Assembly: GCF_011806405.1 (NCBI RefSeq)
Contig: NZ_JAATOW010000018.1
Coordinates: forward strand, 1 to 64,000
Length of the DNA: 64,000 nucleotides
From: Pseudooceanicola sp. HF7
GTDB taxonomy: Bacteria > Pseudomonadota > Alphaproteobacteria > Rhodobacterales > Rhodobacteraceae
Reading direction: 5' to 3'
The translations under genes and the position numbers were made by a program. The notes below the pieces were generated by a model. The model was not told the origin of the DNA. It was given only the letters and a program-made list of their open reading frames with translations, and searched no databases. This document shows, in pieces, positions 26,113 to 34,449 of the stretch (position 1 is its first letter; each line of letters begins with the position of its first letter).

Positions 26113-27144
26113 TCACTGCTTCTGGGCGGCATTGACGCGGGCAAGGGCCGCCTTGGTGGAGCGGTCGAGCACGACCGCCAGCAGCACGATCCCGAGGCCG
26201 GCAACAAGGCCGACGCCCAGTTCCAGATTCCGGATGCCGCGCAGCACCAGCACGCCAAGGCCCGGGGCCGACACCATGGAGGCGATCACCACCATGGCGA
26301 GGCTCATCATGATCGTCTGGTTCACGCCGGCCATGATGTTGGGCAGCGCCAGCGGGATCTGCACCCCGAACAGCTTCTGCCGCTTGGTCATGCCGAAGGC
26401 ATCGGCCGCCTCGATCACCTCTGGATCCACCATGCGGATGCCAAGGTTGGTCAGGCGCACCACCGGCACGATGGCGTAAAGGATCACCGCGATGCCGTAG
26501 AGCTTGGGTTCGGTGACGGAGAAGAGGAAGATCAGCGGGATCAGGTAGACGAAGGGCGGCAGGGTCTGCAGCATGTCCAGCACCGGGATCATGATCCGCT
26601 CCAGCCGGTCGCTGCGCGACATGGCGATGCCTATGGGCACCCCGAAGAGCACCGCTATGAAGGCACAGACCGCGATGATGGCCAGCGTCTGCATGGCGTA
26701 ATCGTAGTAGTTGATGAAGGCCAGCAGGCCGAAGACCAGCAGGATGAAGCCGGTCAGCTTCACCGAGCGGCTGATCAGCGCCACGATCAGCGCCAGGATC
26801 GGGATCATCACGAACCAGGGGGTTTCCTGGAACAGCCAGAGCGCCCCGTTCAGCGCCCAGGACAACGGCTGCGTCAGCGGATCGAGCACCACGGACAGGG
26901 AGTCCTTGATGTCGAGGAACCCGCGTTCCAGCCCGCGTGTCAGCTCGCGGGCCTGCGGGAAGCTGGCGCAGGCGTCGTTCAGGGCGTTCATCGAGGGGAA
27001 GGGCGTGTCCCAGACGGTCGTGTCGGGCGTTGCGCCCGCCTGCCCCATCAGGTCCGCCATCGACATGGGCGCGCTGCTCGCCCCGCTGCCGTCACACCAA
27101 TCGCGCAAACCGAGGCTGTCAAAAACCCAGTCGTAGGTAGCCAT
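26113..27144 (-). CDS. proW: Glycine betaine/proline ABC transporter permease
   Basis: A 343-aa ProW-type permease. A ~100-residue N-terminal hydrophilic part (including DSLSVVLDPLTQPLSWALNGALWLF) is followed by membrane spans from PWFVMIPILALIVALIS onward. It has MLQTLPPFVYLIPLIFLFSVTEPKLY and the coupling loop EVIEAADAFGMTKRQKLFGVQIPLALP. It sits between proX and proV, 10 nt before proV and 89 nt after proX. Confidence 0.9.
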   Translation of the reverse strand: MATYDWVFDSLGLRDWCDGSGASSAPMSMADLMGQAGATPDTTVWDTPFPSMNALNDACASFPQARELTRGLERGFLDIKDSLSVVLDPLTQPLSWALNGALWLFQETPWFVMIPILALIVALISRSVKLTGFILLVFGLLAFINYYDYAMQTLAIIAVCAFIAVLFGVPIGIAMSRSDRLERIMIPVLDMLQTLPPFVYLIPLIFLFSVTEPKLYGIAVILYAIVPVVRLTNLGIRMVDPEVIEAADAFGMTKRQKLFGVQIPLALPNIMAGVNQTIMMSLAMVVIASMVSAPGLGVLVLRGIRNLELGVGLVAGLGIVLLAVVLDRSTKAALARVNAAQKQ

Positions 27145-27207
27145 CTAACTATCCTTCTTGTCATGGAAAACGGCCGCCCCTTTCCCCGGGGCGACCGTCA
27201 ATCACCG

Positions 27208-27225
27208 GGACCGCGCGCGCGGTCC
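27208..27225 (-). terminator. Intercistronic hairpin between proX and proW
   Basis: GGACCGCGCGCGCGGTCC is a perfect 18-bp palindrome just after the proX stop codon and before proW. It likely folds in the mRNA to protect or partly terminate the abundant binding-protein transcript, paralleling the phnD-phnE hairpin at 8032. Confidence 0.6.
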
Positions 27226-27233
27226 GGATCGTC

Positions 27234-28205
27234 TTACTGCTCGAGCAGCTGGGACAGGTTCGCGGTGGCCTTGTCGTCCAGCCAGCCGGACCAGATGTCC
27301 TTGTGGTTGGTCAGGAAGTAGACCGCGCCCTCTTCACCGGAGGCGGAGTTGTCATCCATCCAGCTCAGCGTTTCGTTCATCACGTCGTTGGGGAAGGTCA
27401 TCTTGGACAGGAAGTCCACGAGTTCCGGGTGCTCGCCCTCGAAGTCGGTGGTGACGGCGGTCGAAACCGGCGCCGGCGGGAAGGAGGTGCGACCGACGTT
27501 TTCGGCGTCCGGGTTCTGGGAAGCCTTGTGCGCTTCCTCGTCGTAGGCGCCCATGTCGACCTGCACCATGTCATAGCGGCCGATCACGGCCGTCGGCGCC
27601 CAGTAGTAGCCGAACCAGGGTTCTTCGTTCTCGAAGGCAGAGGCGATGGAGGTCGCCAGCGTTTCGCCGGAGCCGTGGTTGAAGACCTCGATCCCTGCGT
27701 CCTGAACACCGAAGGCGGGCAGCAAGTTGTCGTTGAAGACGCGGCAGCCCCAGCCCTCGGGGCAGTTGTGGAAGCGGTTGCCGACCAGCTCGGGGTTGGC
27801 AAGGATGCCGTCGATGGTCTTCAGCTCGGGGTGTTCCTCGGCCAGGTAGGCCGGGATCCACCAGGCATCGATCCCGCCCGGATCCAGCACGGCGCCCAGT
27901 TCGACCACGCGGCCTTCTTCCTTCAGCCGCTCGTAGACCTGGCCGGTGGCGTTGGTCCAGAGCTCCGTCACGATGTCCGGCTCGCCGTTTTCAGCCACGG
28001 AGGTGATCGCGGGCACGGTATCGGAGGGCACGATATCGACGTCGCAGCCATAGCCCTGCTGCATGATGAAGCTTGCGACATTGGTCACGACCGAGGCGGA
28101 GGCCCAGTTCATCTGGGTGATCGACACCTCACCGCAGCTGTCGTCCTGCGCGAAAGCGGGAGCGGCCAGCAGCGTCAGGGCTGCGCCGGCAAGAAACTTG
28201 TTCAT
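27234..28205 (-). CDS. proX: Glycine betaine/proline-type substrate-binding protein
   Basis: A 323-aa periplasmic binding protein of the OpuAC/ProX family. The signal peptide ends at about Ala19 (TLLAAPAFA). Landmarks are ITQMNWASASVVTNVASFIM, DIVTELWTNATGQV, GGIDAWWIPAYLA, EPWFGYYWAPTA and a pair of cysteines in NCPEGWGCRVF. The aromatic residues fit a cage for quaternary amines. The ATG at 28205 follows AAGGAGA. It is the first gene of the proXWV unit; an inverted repeat lies ~125 nt upstream of the start. Confidence 0.88.
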   Translation of the reverse strand: MNKFLAGAALTLLAAPAFAQDDSCGEVSITQMNWASASVVTNVASFIMQQGYGCDVDIVPSDTVPAITSVAENGEPDIVTELWTNATGQVYERLKEEGRVVELGAVLDPGGIDAWWIPAYLAEEHPELKTIDGILANPELVGNRFHNCPEGWGCRVFNDNLLPAFGVQDAGIEVFNHGSGETLATSIASAFENEEPWFGYYWAPTAVIGRYDMVQVDMGAYDEEAHKASQNPDAENVGRTSFPPAPVSTAVTTDFEGEHPELVDFLSKMTFPNDVMNETLSWMDDNSASGEEGAVYFLTNHKDIWSGWLDDKATANLSQLLEQ

Positions 28206-28329
28206 TCTGTTCTCCTTTAGGGGGAATTGGCCTTGGAAGGGAAAGCGGGCGGTAGGTAGCGGCCCTGGGCCGCCCTCCGAAACACCTTTGAATTCCGTCA
28301 CTTGGGCCATCAGCGCGGTGGCTATCACT

Positions 28330-28365
28330 AAAAACGACATTATTGAACCGTGAAACGTCGTTTTT
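28330..28365. promoter_or_regulatory. Inverted repeat upstream of proX
   Basis: AAAAACGAC (28330-28338) and GTCGTTTTT (28357-28365) form perfect 9-bp arms separated by 18 bp. The site lies in the presumed promoter region of the betaine transporter, in unusually A/T-rich sequence. The arm spacing suits a dimeric repressor or activator; the regulator is not identifiable here. Confidence 0.5.
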
Positions 28366-28381
28366 GTACCATCAATCGCGT

Positions 28382-28746
28382 TCAGGGCTTAATTTCCCAG
28401 CCCTGGTTGGCGTTTAACGGGTGTCGCTCTGCGATCCGGGCGGCGAAATCGGGCGCGCGGGATAGCGCGGGGGCGTCAGGGACGCGAAGATCGTCGCATT
28501 GAAAAAGCGGCCCGATCGCGGCAATGTCCGCGTGATGCTGTCGCTTGGCGAAAAGGTCTCGGTCGCCGGGCCACCATACGATGACGCTGTGCCCGGTCCA
28601 ATGACTGGCCGCACCCCGTCCCGAAAGAGCAGCCGCCGAAGGATGCGGCCCTGCCGGAGCCTTTCTTCCACAACGCCAAGCGCAAGCAGATCCTTGTCCA
28701 CACTCCCGCCGAGCTTCTCGGCCATGATCCGGTATCCCCATGACAC
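28382..28746 (-). pseudogene. Possible remnant of an unrecognised gene, frameshifted
   Basis: Two minus-strand frames look protein-like in succession. The first, from about 28746, reads [19 protein letters not shown] and continues to RRLLFRDGVRPVIGP (about 28610). A second frame carries on with HSVIVWWPGDRDLFAKRQ and ends HPLNANQGWEIKP at a TGA at 28382. Together they suggest a gene fragment with a frameshift near 28590-28620 and a missing 5' part, overlapping the start of the aldolase gene. I do not recognise the family, and chance coding-like sequence in GC-rich DNA is a real alternative. Confidence 0.3.
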
Positions 28747-29510
28747 AACGCCTATCCGACGTCATCGCAACCGCCAGGGCAGAGGGGCGCCCCCTGCTGA
28801 ATGGCTGGATGATGACCCCCGAACCCGCCGTGCTGGAGGCAATGGCCCCCCATGGCTGGGACTGCGTCACGCTTGACCTGCAACACGGGCAGATCGACCA
28901 GACCCAGGCCCGGACGCTGGCGCGCACGGCCACCGGGCTGGGGCTGCCGCTTCTGGCGCGCCCGGCCTGGAATGACGTGGCGATGATCTCCCGCCTGCTG
29001 GACGACGGTTTCGAAGGGATCATCTGCCCGATGATCAACTCGGCCGAGGACGCCCGCAGGCTGGCCGCCGCCGCCCATTACGCACCGCGCGGCGCACGCA
29101 GCTACGGGCCGGTCCGTGCAAGGGTCGCCTTTGGTCCGGATTACTTCGCCGGCGCGTCCGACAACCTGCTGGTCCTCGCCATGATCGAAACGAAAGAGGC
29201 CCTTGCCGCCCTGCCCGAGATCATCGCGGTCGAGGGGATCTCCGGCGTCTACGTGGGCCCGGCGGACCTGAGCCTGTCCATGATCGGGCACCCCACCGGA
29301 GAGCCCAGCGATCCCACCGTGACGGCGGCTGTCGACCAGATCCGCAAGACGGTGCAGCAGGCCGGCGGATTGGCAGCCGTGCACAACCTGAGCGTGGATC
29401 ACACCATGAAGATGGCCGACAAGGGCTGGGACATGGTCACCGGCCCCTCGGATGTCGGCCTGATCGCCGCCGCCTCTGCCGAGGCCGTGCGCCGCATCAA
29501 GGGCCGGTAA
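28740..29510 (+). CDS. HpcH/HpaI aldolase family protein
   Basis: A 256-aa class II pyruvate-type aldolase or citrate-lyase-beta-like barrel protein. HpcH/HpaI features are visible: [27 protein letters not shown] (active-site His in LQHG), [32 protein letters not shown] (metal Glu) and [12 protein letters not shown] (metal Asp). It cleaves or forms a 4-hydroxy-2-oxo acid to pyruvate and an aldehyde. It is monocistronic between the betaine transporter and nirK. The specific substrate cannot be read from the sequence. Confidence 0.82.
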   Translation: MTQRLSDVIATARAEGRPLLNGWMMTPEPAVLEAMAPHGWDCVTLDLQHGQIDQTQARTLARTATGLGLPLLARPAWNDVAMISRLLDDGFEGIICPMINSAEDARRLAAAAHYAPRGARSYGPVRARVAFGPDYFAGASDNLLVLAMIETKEALAALPEIIAVEGISGVYVGPADLSLSMIGHPTGEPSDPTVTAAVDQIRKTVQQAGGLAAVHNLSVDHTMKMADKGWDMVTGPSDVGLIAAASAEAVRRIKGR

Positions 29511-29707
29511 GGCGCACCAAAGCCGGCGGATGCCCCCCGGATTGGATGCGAATCGCGTCCCTCTATTCTGAAAAACTGCCGCGCCGGCTCCCCCCGCGCG
29601 TCAGATCCCCTTTCCAGCCCGTGCCGCCTGGCGCCCGCCACGGCGCGAAAAAAGGCCCTGTAAAGGCGCGACGCAACCCCCCGGAAAATTTCGCAAAAAG
29701 TCACTTG

Positions 29708-29723
29708 TTTGCCCTAGCGCAAA
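29708..29723. promoter_or_regulatory. NnrR/Fnr-type box upstream of nirK
   Basis: TTTGCCCTAGCGCAAA (TTTGC-N6-GCAAA) is a Crp/Fnr-family dyad centred ~73 bp before the nirK start. It resembles NnrR sites (TTGCG-N4-CGCAA) more than FNR sites. An NnrR-like regulator is encoded at 39304. Confidence 0.65.
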
Positions 29724-29788
29724 GAAGGCCCTTCGGGTCGTCGATAGACTCGTTCTCAGACAGCATTCAGACCGGAAAGGAAGTGAAC

Positions 29789-30937
29789 ATGCTGACGAGA
29801 AGAGCCGCGCTGCTTGGGGGCGCATGCATCGCCGCCTCCCCCCTGCTGATCAAGGCCGCGCAGGCAGAAGAGATCATGGATACCTCCATGGCGCCCGCGC
29901 CCGACCTGTCCAACCTCAAGCGTGTGAAACGCCGGCTCGTGCGCCCGCCGATGGTGCATGACCACGAACAGCAGGCCCCCGCCGAACCGCGAATCATCGA
30001 GTTCGAAATGCGCATCGTCGAGAAGGAAGTGGAGGTCGACACTGGCGCCTACCTTCAGGCGATGACCTTCAACGGCTCCATTCCCGGACCGCTGATGGTG
30101 GTGCACGAAGGGGATTACGTGGAATTGACGCTCTACAATTCCCCGGAAAACCTGATGCAGCACAACATCGACTTCCACGCGGCCACCGGCGCCCTGGGCG
30201 GCGGGTCCCTGACCCTGGTGAACCCGGGCGAAAAGACGGTGCTGCGGTTCAAGGCCACGCGGCCGGGCACCTTCGTCTATCACTGCGCCCCCGGCGGTCC
30301 GATGATCCCCTGGCACGTCGTCAGCGGCATGTCCGGTGCGATCATGGTCCTGCCCCGCGACGGGCTGAAGGACGACAAGGGCAACCCGGTCAGCTACGAC
30401 CGCGTCTTTTATATCGGAGAGAACGATTTCTACATCCCGCGCGACGAGAACGGCGAATTCAAGCGGTTCGCGGATGTCGGCGAAAGCTATCCCGACACGC
30501 TTGAGGTGATGAACGGGCTGATCCCCAGCCACGTCGTGTTCAACGGCAGCGTGGGCGCGCTGACGGGCGACAATGCGCTGCACGCGGCGCAGGGTGAAAA
30601 GGTGCTCTTCGTGCACAGCCAGGCCAACCGCGATTCCCGCCCGCACCTGATCGGCGGCCACGGCGACCTGGTCTGGGAGACCGGCAAGTTCAACAACCCG
30701 CCGGAACGCGATCTTGAGACCTGGTTCATCCGCGGCGGCTCTGCCGGGGCGGCGCTTTACGAGTTCCTGCAACCGGGGGTCTATGCCTATGTGAACCACA
30801 ACCTGATCGAGGCGGTGAACCTTGGCGCGACGGCCCACGTGGTGGTCGAGGGCAATTGGAACAACGACCTGATGGAGCAGGTCCAGGCCCCGATCGAGTA
30901 CAACTCCGCATACGAGGGCAGGACGGCGCTGCCGTAA
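29789..30937 (+). CDS. nirK: Copper-containing nitrite reductase NirK
   Basis: A 382-aa periplasmic enzyme reducing nitrite to NO. It starts with a twin-arginine-type leader ([16 protein letters not shown], cleavage near residue 26), suiting export of a folded copper protein. Two cupredoxin domains follow. Type 1 copper ligands are His125, Cys166, His176 and Met181; type 2 ligands are His130, His165 and His337; catalytic Asp128 and the His in HLIGGHGD are present. The loop [11 protein letters not shown] is one residue longer than the CAPPGMVPWH form. The ATG at 29789 follows GGAAAGGAAG. The pseudoazurin at 40098 is a likely electron donor. Confidence 0.95.
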   Translation: MLTRRAALLGGACIAASPLLIKAAQAEEIMDTSMAPAPDLSNLKRVKRRLVRPPMVHDHEQQAPAEPRIIEFEMRIVEKEVEVDTGAYLQAMTFNGSIPGPLMVVHEGDYVELTLYNSPENLMQHNIDFHAATGALGGGSLTLVNPGEKTVLRFKATRPGTFVYHCAPGGPMIPWHVVSGMSGAIMVLPRDGLKDDKGNPVSYDRVFYIGENDFYIPRDENGEFKRFADVGESYPDTLEVMNGLIPSHVVFNGSVGALTGDNALHAAQGEKVLFVHSQANRDSRPHLIGGHGDLVWETGKFNNPPERDLETWFIRGGSAGAALYEFLQPGVYAYVNHNLIEAVNLGATAHVVVEGNWNNDLMEQVQAPIEYNSAYEGRTALP

Positions 30938-30963
30938 CCGGCGCGACCGTCGAAAGAAGACCC

Positions 30964-30989
30964 GGGCGGCTGGCACAGGTCAGCCGCCC
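30964..30989 (+). terminator. Hairpin between nirK and nirV
   Basis: GGGCGGCTG (30964-30972) and CAGCCGCCC (30981-30989) form a perfect 9-bp stem with an 8-nt loop, followed by TTCCCC. It lies 26 nt after the nirK stop and ends 23 nt before nirV, so it likely attenuates rather than fully ends transcription. Confidence 0.6.
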
Positions 30990-31012
30990 TTCCCCGGTTC
31001 GGGAGATCGGAC

Positions 31013-31882
31013 ATGACACCCTCGGACAGCAAGCCCTTCAAAATCACTTCCAAGGCAGCGATAGCTTGCGTCGCCGGCCTGCTGGCGTCGACGGCCCTCG
31101 CGCTGCTGGCCTGGCCGCAGGCCGACAGGGCCCCTGCCCCCTTCCCCGCGCCAGAGGTCATCGCGATCCCGGCGGGCACGATCAGCTACCGCCCCTTCGG
31201 CAGCTTCGAAAAGGCTGGCAAGGCGCAGACCCCGGCGACGGTCCCGACGCAGGTCAACGGCATCGCGATCATGAAATACCAGGTCAGCCGCGCCCAATAT
31301 GGCGCCTGTGTCGCGGCGGGGGCCTGCGATCCCGGCCCCTCTTCAGGCGCGGACCTGCCCCAGACCCAGGTCAACTGGACCGACGCCCACGCCTTTGCCG
31401 ATTGGTATTCCGCTCTGACCGGAGAGGCCTGGCGCCTGCCGACGGACCGGGAATGGCAGCTGGCGGCAGCCGAGCGTTACGGCGACGCGGTGGCCGATCC
31501 CGGGGACCTGGATCCGGGCGAAAGGATGCTTGCCAACTACAAGGCCGGCGTCCTGCTGCGCGGCACCGCCAGCCCGACGCTGCGGCCCGCAGGCGGCTTC
31601 GGGGTCAATTCGCGCGGCGTCGCGGACATGGCGGGCAATGTCTGGGAATGGACGGATGGCTGCATGGAAAGCGGCACGCTGAACCCGGATGGCACCATCG
31701 CGCGCAGTGAGCCCTATTGCTGGGTGCGCATCGCCGGCGGGCGGCACCGCGCGGCGATCGTGGATTTCATCCGCGATGCCAGCGTGGGCGGTTGCGCCGT
31801 CGGGATGCCGCCCGATCACCTTGGCTTCCGCCTTGTGCGCGATACCGCAGGCACGCGCCGCCGCTGGCTTGCCTTCCTCTGA
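31013..31882 (+). CDS. nirV: NirV, formylglycine-generating-enzyme-like protein
   Basis: A 289-aa protein with an N-terminal membrane anchor or signal (AAIACVAGLLASTALALLAW, about residues 13-34) and a SUMF1/FGE-sulfatase domain. Family blocks are IMKYQVSRAQYGACVAAGAC, QVNWTDAHAFADWYSALTGEAWRLPTDREWQLAAAERYG-type sequence, ADMAGNVWEWTDGC and LGFRLVRDT. nirV accompanies nirK in many alphaproteobacterial denitrifiers and probably acts in the periplasm, but its reaction is not established. It follows nirK by 75 nt across a hairpin and ends before a terminator at 31932. Confidence 0.85.
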   Translation: MTPSDSKPFKITSKAAIACVAGLLASTALALLAWPQADRAPAPFPAPEVIAIPAGTISYRPFGSFEKAGKAQTPATVPTQVNGIAIMKYQVSRAQYGACVAAGACDPGPSSGADLPQTQVNWTDAHAFADWYSALTGEAWRLPTDREWQLAAAERYGDAVADPGDLDPGERMLANYKAGVLLRGTASPTLRPAGGFGVNSRGVADMAGNVWEWTDGCMESGTLNPDGTIARSEPYCWVRIAGGRHRAAIVDFIRDASVGGCAVGMPPDHLGFRLVRDTAGTRRRWLAFL

Positions 31883-31931
31883 CGCGCGGGCGGTCGAGAT
31901 GCTGATTGACGCTTCGCCCAGGCGAAACAAG

Positions 31932-31959
31932 CGCGGCCCTGACATGCATCAGGGCCGCG
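31932..31959 (+). terminator. Intrinsic terminator after nirV
   Basis: CGCGGCCCTGA (31932-31942) and TCAGGGCCGCG (31949-31959) form a perfect 11-bp stem with a 6-nt loop, followed by TCTTTCTC. It closes the nirKV unit and faces the convergent hemN-like remnant. Confidence 0.8.
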
Positions 31960-32005
31960 TCTTTCTCAGGAGTCATCCCAATATATTCCGGTTTCTGAAT
32001 AAATA

Positions 32006-33320
32006 TCAGGAAGCCTGGCTGTAGCGCGCGCCATCGGCCACATGAGCATCGAAGCGGCTTGCCACGATCCGGGTCAGGGCGCGGCCCTCCGGGCGGACCG
32101 AAAGACTATCCGCCGTGACCTCGACAAGATCGCCAAAGCTTTCTGCCACAAGGGCCATCTCGCGCCTCAGCCGATCCGCACCAGCCCCATGGACGGCGCG
32201 CAGCGCGGCAAGGTCGAGCCGGAAATCGCACATGATCATCTCGATCGCGCGGGCGCGCAGAAGGTCGTCCGGGCTCATCACGTGGCCCCGTCCGCCTGCC
32301 AGCTCTCCGGCTTCGATACGCTGCACGTAAGCAGGCGTCGCGGCGGCGTTCTGGACATAGCCCGCCGGCAGCTTGGAAATCGAAGAGGCCCCAAGCCCGA
32401 TCAGCGTCGGGCAGGTGTCATCGGTATAGCCCTGGAAGTTCCGGCGCAGGTGTCCGGTCTGCGCCGCCTGGGCCAGCCCGTCACCGGGCCCGGAAGCGAC
32501 GCGCCGCGTGCTCTGCCAGCTCGAAACGCGCGACCTCCTTGGGCAGGACCTCTGCGTCGATCAGCTGCTGGCGCTTAGAGACCCAGGGCACATGGGCATA
32601 GCCGAACAGCGCCAGCCGGTCCGGCACAAGGTCCAGCACCTTGGAGACCGTATCATCAAGCCGCGCGATATCCTGGTGCGGCAGGCCATAGATCAGGTCC
32701 GCGTTCAGCGACCGGATGCCGGCGGCGCGCAGATCCTCGACGCAGGCGCGCGTGATGTCGAAGGGCTGAAGGCGGCCGATGGCCTCCTGCACGAGGGGGT
32801 CGAAATCCTGGATGCCGATGCTGGCGCGGTTCATGCCTTCTTCCGCCAGCGCCTGGATCTTGGCGCGGTCCACCATAGTCGGGTCGATCTCGACAGAGAA
32901 CTCGTGATCCTCGGTGGGCGGAATCACCGCGCGCACCGCCTGTGCCAGCCGGTGGATCAGCGCGGGCGGCAGGATAGTGGGCGTCCCCCCGCCCCAATGC
33001 ATCCGCCCCATGCGAAGCCCCTTGGGCAGGATGTCCTTCAGCAGGGCCAGTTCCTGTTCCAGCGTGCCGATGTAGCTTTCCACCGGCGTCAGCGTCTTCG
33101 TGCCCTGCGTCCGGCAGGCGCAGAACCAGCACAGCCGTTCACAGAACGGGATATGCAGATAGACCGAGACCGGCACGGCCGGGTCCAGCGCGGCAAGGGC
33201 CTGCGCCTGCTCGGCCGCGCCAACGGCGGGCGAGAAGACGGGGGCCGTGGGATAAGAGGTGTAGCGGGGCACCCGGGCATCGAAAAGGCCCAGGGATCCA
33301 AGGCGGTCAATCTGTTTCAT
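32006..33320 (-). pseudogene. hemN: hemN-like coproporphyrinogen dehydrogenase broken by a deletion
   Basis: The N-terminal part (33320 to 32481, 279 aa) is a good anaerobic coproporphyrinogen III oxidase: HIPFCERLCWFCACRTQG carries the radical-SAM cysteines and MHWGGGTPTIL follows. It runs into a TGA after AEHAARRFRAR. The next frame continues without a stop as PGDGLAQAAQTGHLRRNFQG, then IGLGASSISKLPAGYVQNA, to the normal C-terminus at 32006. About a dozen residues matching GYxxIGxDHFAR are missing at the junction. This indicates an out-of-frame deletion of roughly 35-40 nt. Both halves are otherwise well preserved, so the loss is recent. The gene starts 50 nt after nnrU. Confidence 0.8.
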
Positions 33321-33353
33321 GCGCCCGGTATCGCGCCCCTGCCCGCCCCGCGC

Positions 33354-33369
33354 TTTGCGCAGGATCAAA
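33354..33369. promoter_or_regulatory. Fnr-type box upstream of the hemN remnant
   Basis: TTTGCGCAGGATCAAA contains TTGCG-N4-ATCAA, with one perfect FNR half-site (ATCAA). It is centred ~41 nt before the hemN-like ATG and overlaps the beginning of the nnrU stop region. Oxygen-regulated hemN promoters of this kind are known in Rhodobacter. Confidence 0.5.
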
Positions 33370-33370
33370 C

Positions 33371-34063
33371 TCAGACCGGAAAAGGCGAAACCCCGATCAC
33401 GAGGCCGTGTAGGTGCAAGGCCCCCATCCAGAGGGCCAGGCCAAGCAGGGCCCGCAGCGCCATGCGCCGGCCATTGGAAGCCCGCCAGCTGGGGCGGAAA
33501 AGCGGCGCGACAGAGAAGATCGCGGTATTTGCGAAGAAGACATCGGACTGCGGGCCCATCACCCGCCGTGCCCGCGCGTCAAAGGCCGGGATGGCCGCGA
33601 TGGCCATGACGACGAAGCTGGCGAACAGGATGACGTGGGCCAGATCCCCGTTCACCACCAGGTGCGACCCGGACCAGAGCGCGAGCGCCAGGAAAAGCGG
33701 GTGGCGCGACAGGGCGGCAAAGCCCGGCGCCTGCGGATCGAAAGGCGCCTTGCGCGCGCCGCCCAGCGTGGCGGGGCTGGCCACCCCGGCCCCGCAGGTT
33801 ACCAGCATGGCCGCAAGTGGCATGGCAAGGTTGGGCAGCCAGCGCATCCAGGGCATTTGCGGCCAGAGCGCGACGTAGGGCGCCCGACCGGCCGCCGCGA
33901 TGACCCAGACCAGCAGGGCAAGCGACAGACCCCCGTAGACAGCGAAGTAGGCGCGCCGTCCGACCACCCCGATCAGCCGCTCCCGCAGCCCGCCGATCCG
34001 GGGCAGGAAGTGACTGGCGACGAACAGCGCCAGCGCCAGAATGTATGCGCTCCAGCCGGTCAT
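33371..34063 (-). CDS. nnrU: NnrU family membrane protein
   Basis: A 230-aa NnrU protein. Six or so membrane segments are visible, starting WSAYILALALFVASHFLP, then AYFAVYGGLSLALLVWVIAAA and ending LLGLALWMGALHLHGLVIG. The conserved ALSRHPLFLALALWSGSHLV block is typical. NnrU is needed for normal nitrite and NO reductase activity in Rhodobacter-type denitrifiers, by a mechanism not fully known. The ATG at 34063 overlaps the nnrT stop by 4 nt. Confidence 0.85.
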   Translation of the reverse strand: MTGWSAYILALALFVASHFLPRIGGLRERLIGVVGRRAYFAVYGGLSLALLVWVIAAAGRAPYVALWPQMPWMRWLPNLAMPLAAMLVTCGAGVASPATLGGARKAPFDPQAPGFAALSRHPLFLALALWSGSHLVVNGDLAHVILFASFVVMAIAAIPAFDARARRVMGPQSDVFFANTAIFSVAPLFRPSWRASNGRRMALRALLGLALWMGALHLHGLVIGVSPFPV

Positions 34064-34278
34064 TTGCCCTCCGTCTGCTGCTTGAGCCGTTCGATATGAA
34101 GGGCAAAGGCCCAGGTCGCCGGACATCCGATCACCAGCCCGCCGGCGGCGGCCTGCCAGGGCGACAGCACCGGCCAGCCCAGCCAGGAGGTGATGAGCGA
34201 GGCAAAGAACAGGTTTACCCCCATGGCCCCTGCCCCGAACGGGTATAGGGCCGCGAAAAGGCCAGCCTGGGGTCTCAT
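34060..34278 (-). CDS. nnrT: NnrT-like small membrane protein
   Basis: A 72-aa protein with two membrane segments (GAGAMGVNLFFASLITSWLG and AAAGGLVIGCPATWAFALHI). Position between norD and nnrU matches nnrT of the norCBQD-nnrTU arrangement in Rhodobacter; the name rests largely on context. The ATG at 34278 overlaps the preceding 57-aa gene by 4 nt (ATGA) and is preferred over an in-frame start at 34347 that would lie inside that gene. Confidence 0.65.
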   Translation of the reverse strand: MRPQAGLFAALYPFGAGAMGVNLFFASLITSWLGWPVLSPWQAAAGGLVIGCPATWAFALHIERLKQQTEGK

Positions 34279-34448
34279 CTGCGGCTCACCAGCATCTGTA
34301 CGGCCACCAGCGCGCCCAGCAGGGCAAGGGAGGCCAGGAGGTACCAAAGCTCGGCGCTGTCGGTCTGCGGCTGCGGGATCGGGCGCTGGAACCCCTCGGC
34401 CAGGGCCGGTGCGGGCAGGATGAGGGCGAAGGTGAAGATGCGTTTCAT
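34275..34448 (-). CDS. 57-aa membrane protein between norD and nnrT
   Basis: A short gene starting at ATG 34448, 1 nt after the norD stop, and ending in a 4-nt overlap with nnrT. The product begins MKRIFTFALILPAPALAEGF, resembling a signal peptide. A proline/glutamine-rich linker (QRPIPQPQTD) and one membrane span (ELWYLLASLALLGALVAVQMLVSRR region) follow. It would sit in the periplasm with a C-terminal anchor. Tight coupling on both sides argues that it is real and part of the nor operon. It might correspond to a small norF-like accessory subunit, but no clear homology is visible. Confidence 0.7.
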   Translation of the reverse strand: MKRIFTFALILPAPALAEGFQRPIPQPQTDSAELWYLLASLALLGALVAVQMLVSRR

Positions 34449-34449
34449 G

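Noticed and set aside
26080-27321. A 413-codon open frame opposite proW
   Set aside because: The product is dominated by His, Gln, Asp and Arg, and it is fully antisense to a well-conserved permease gene.
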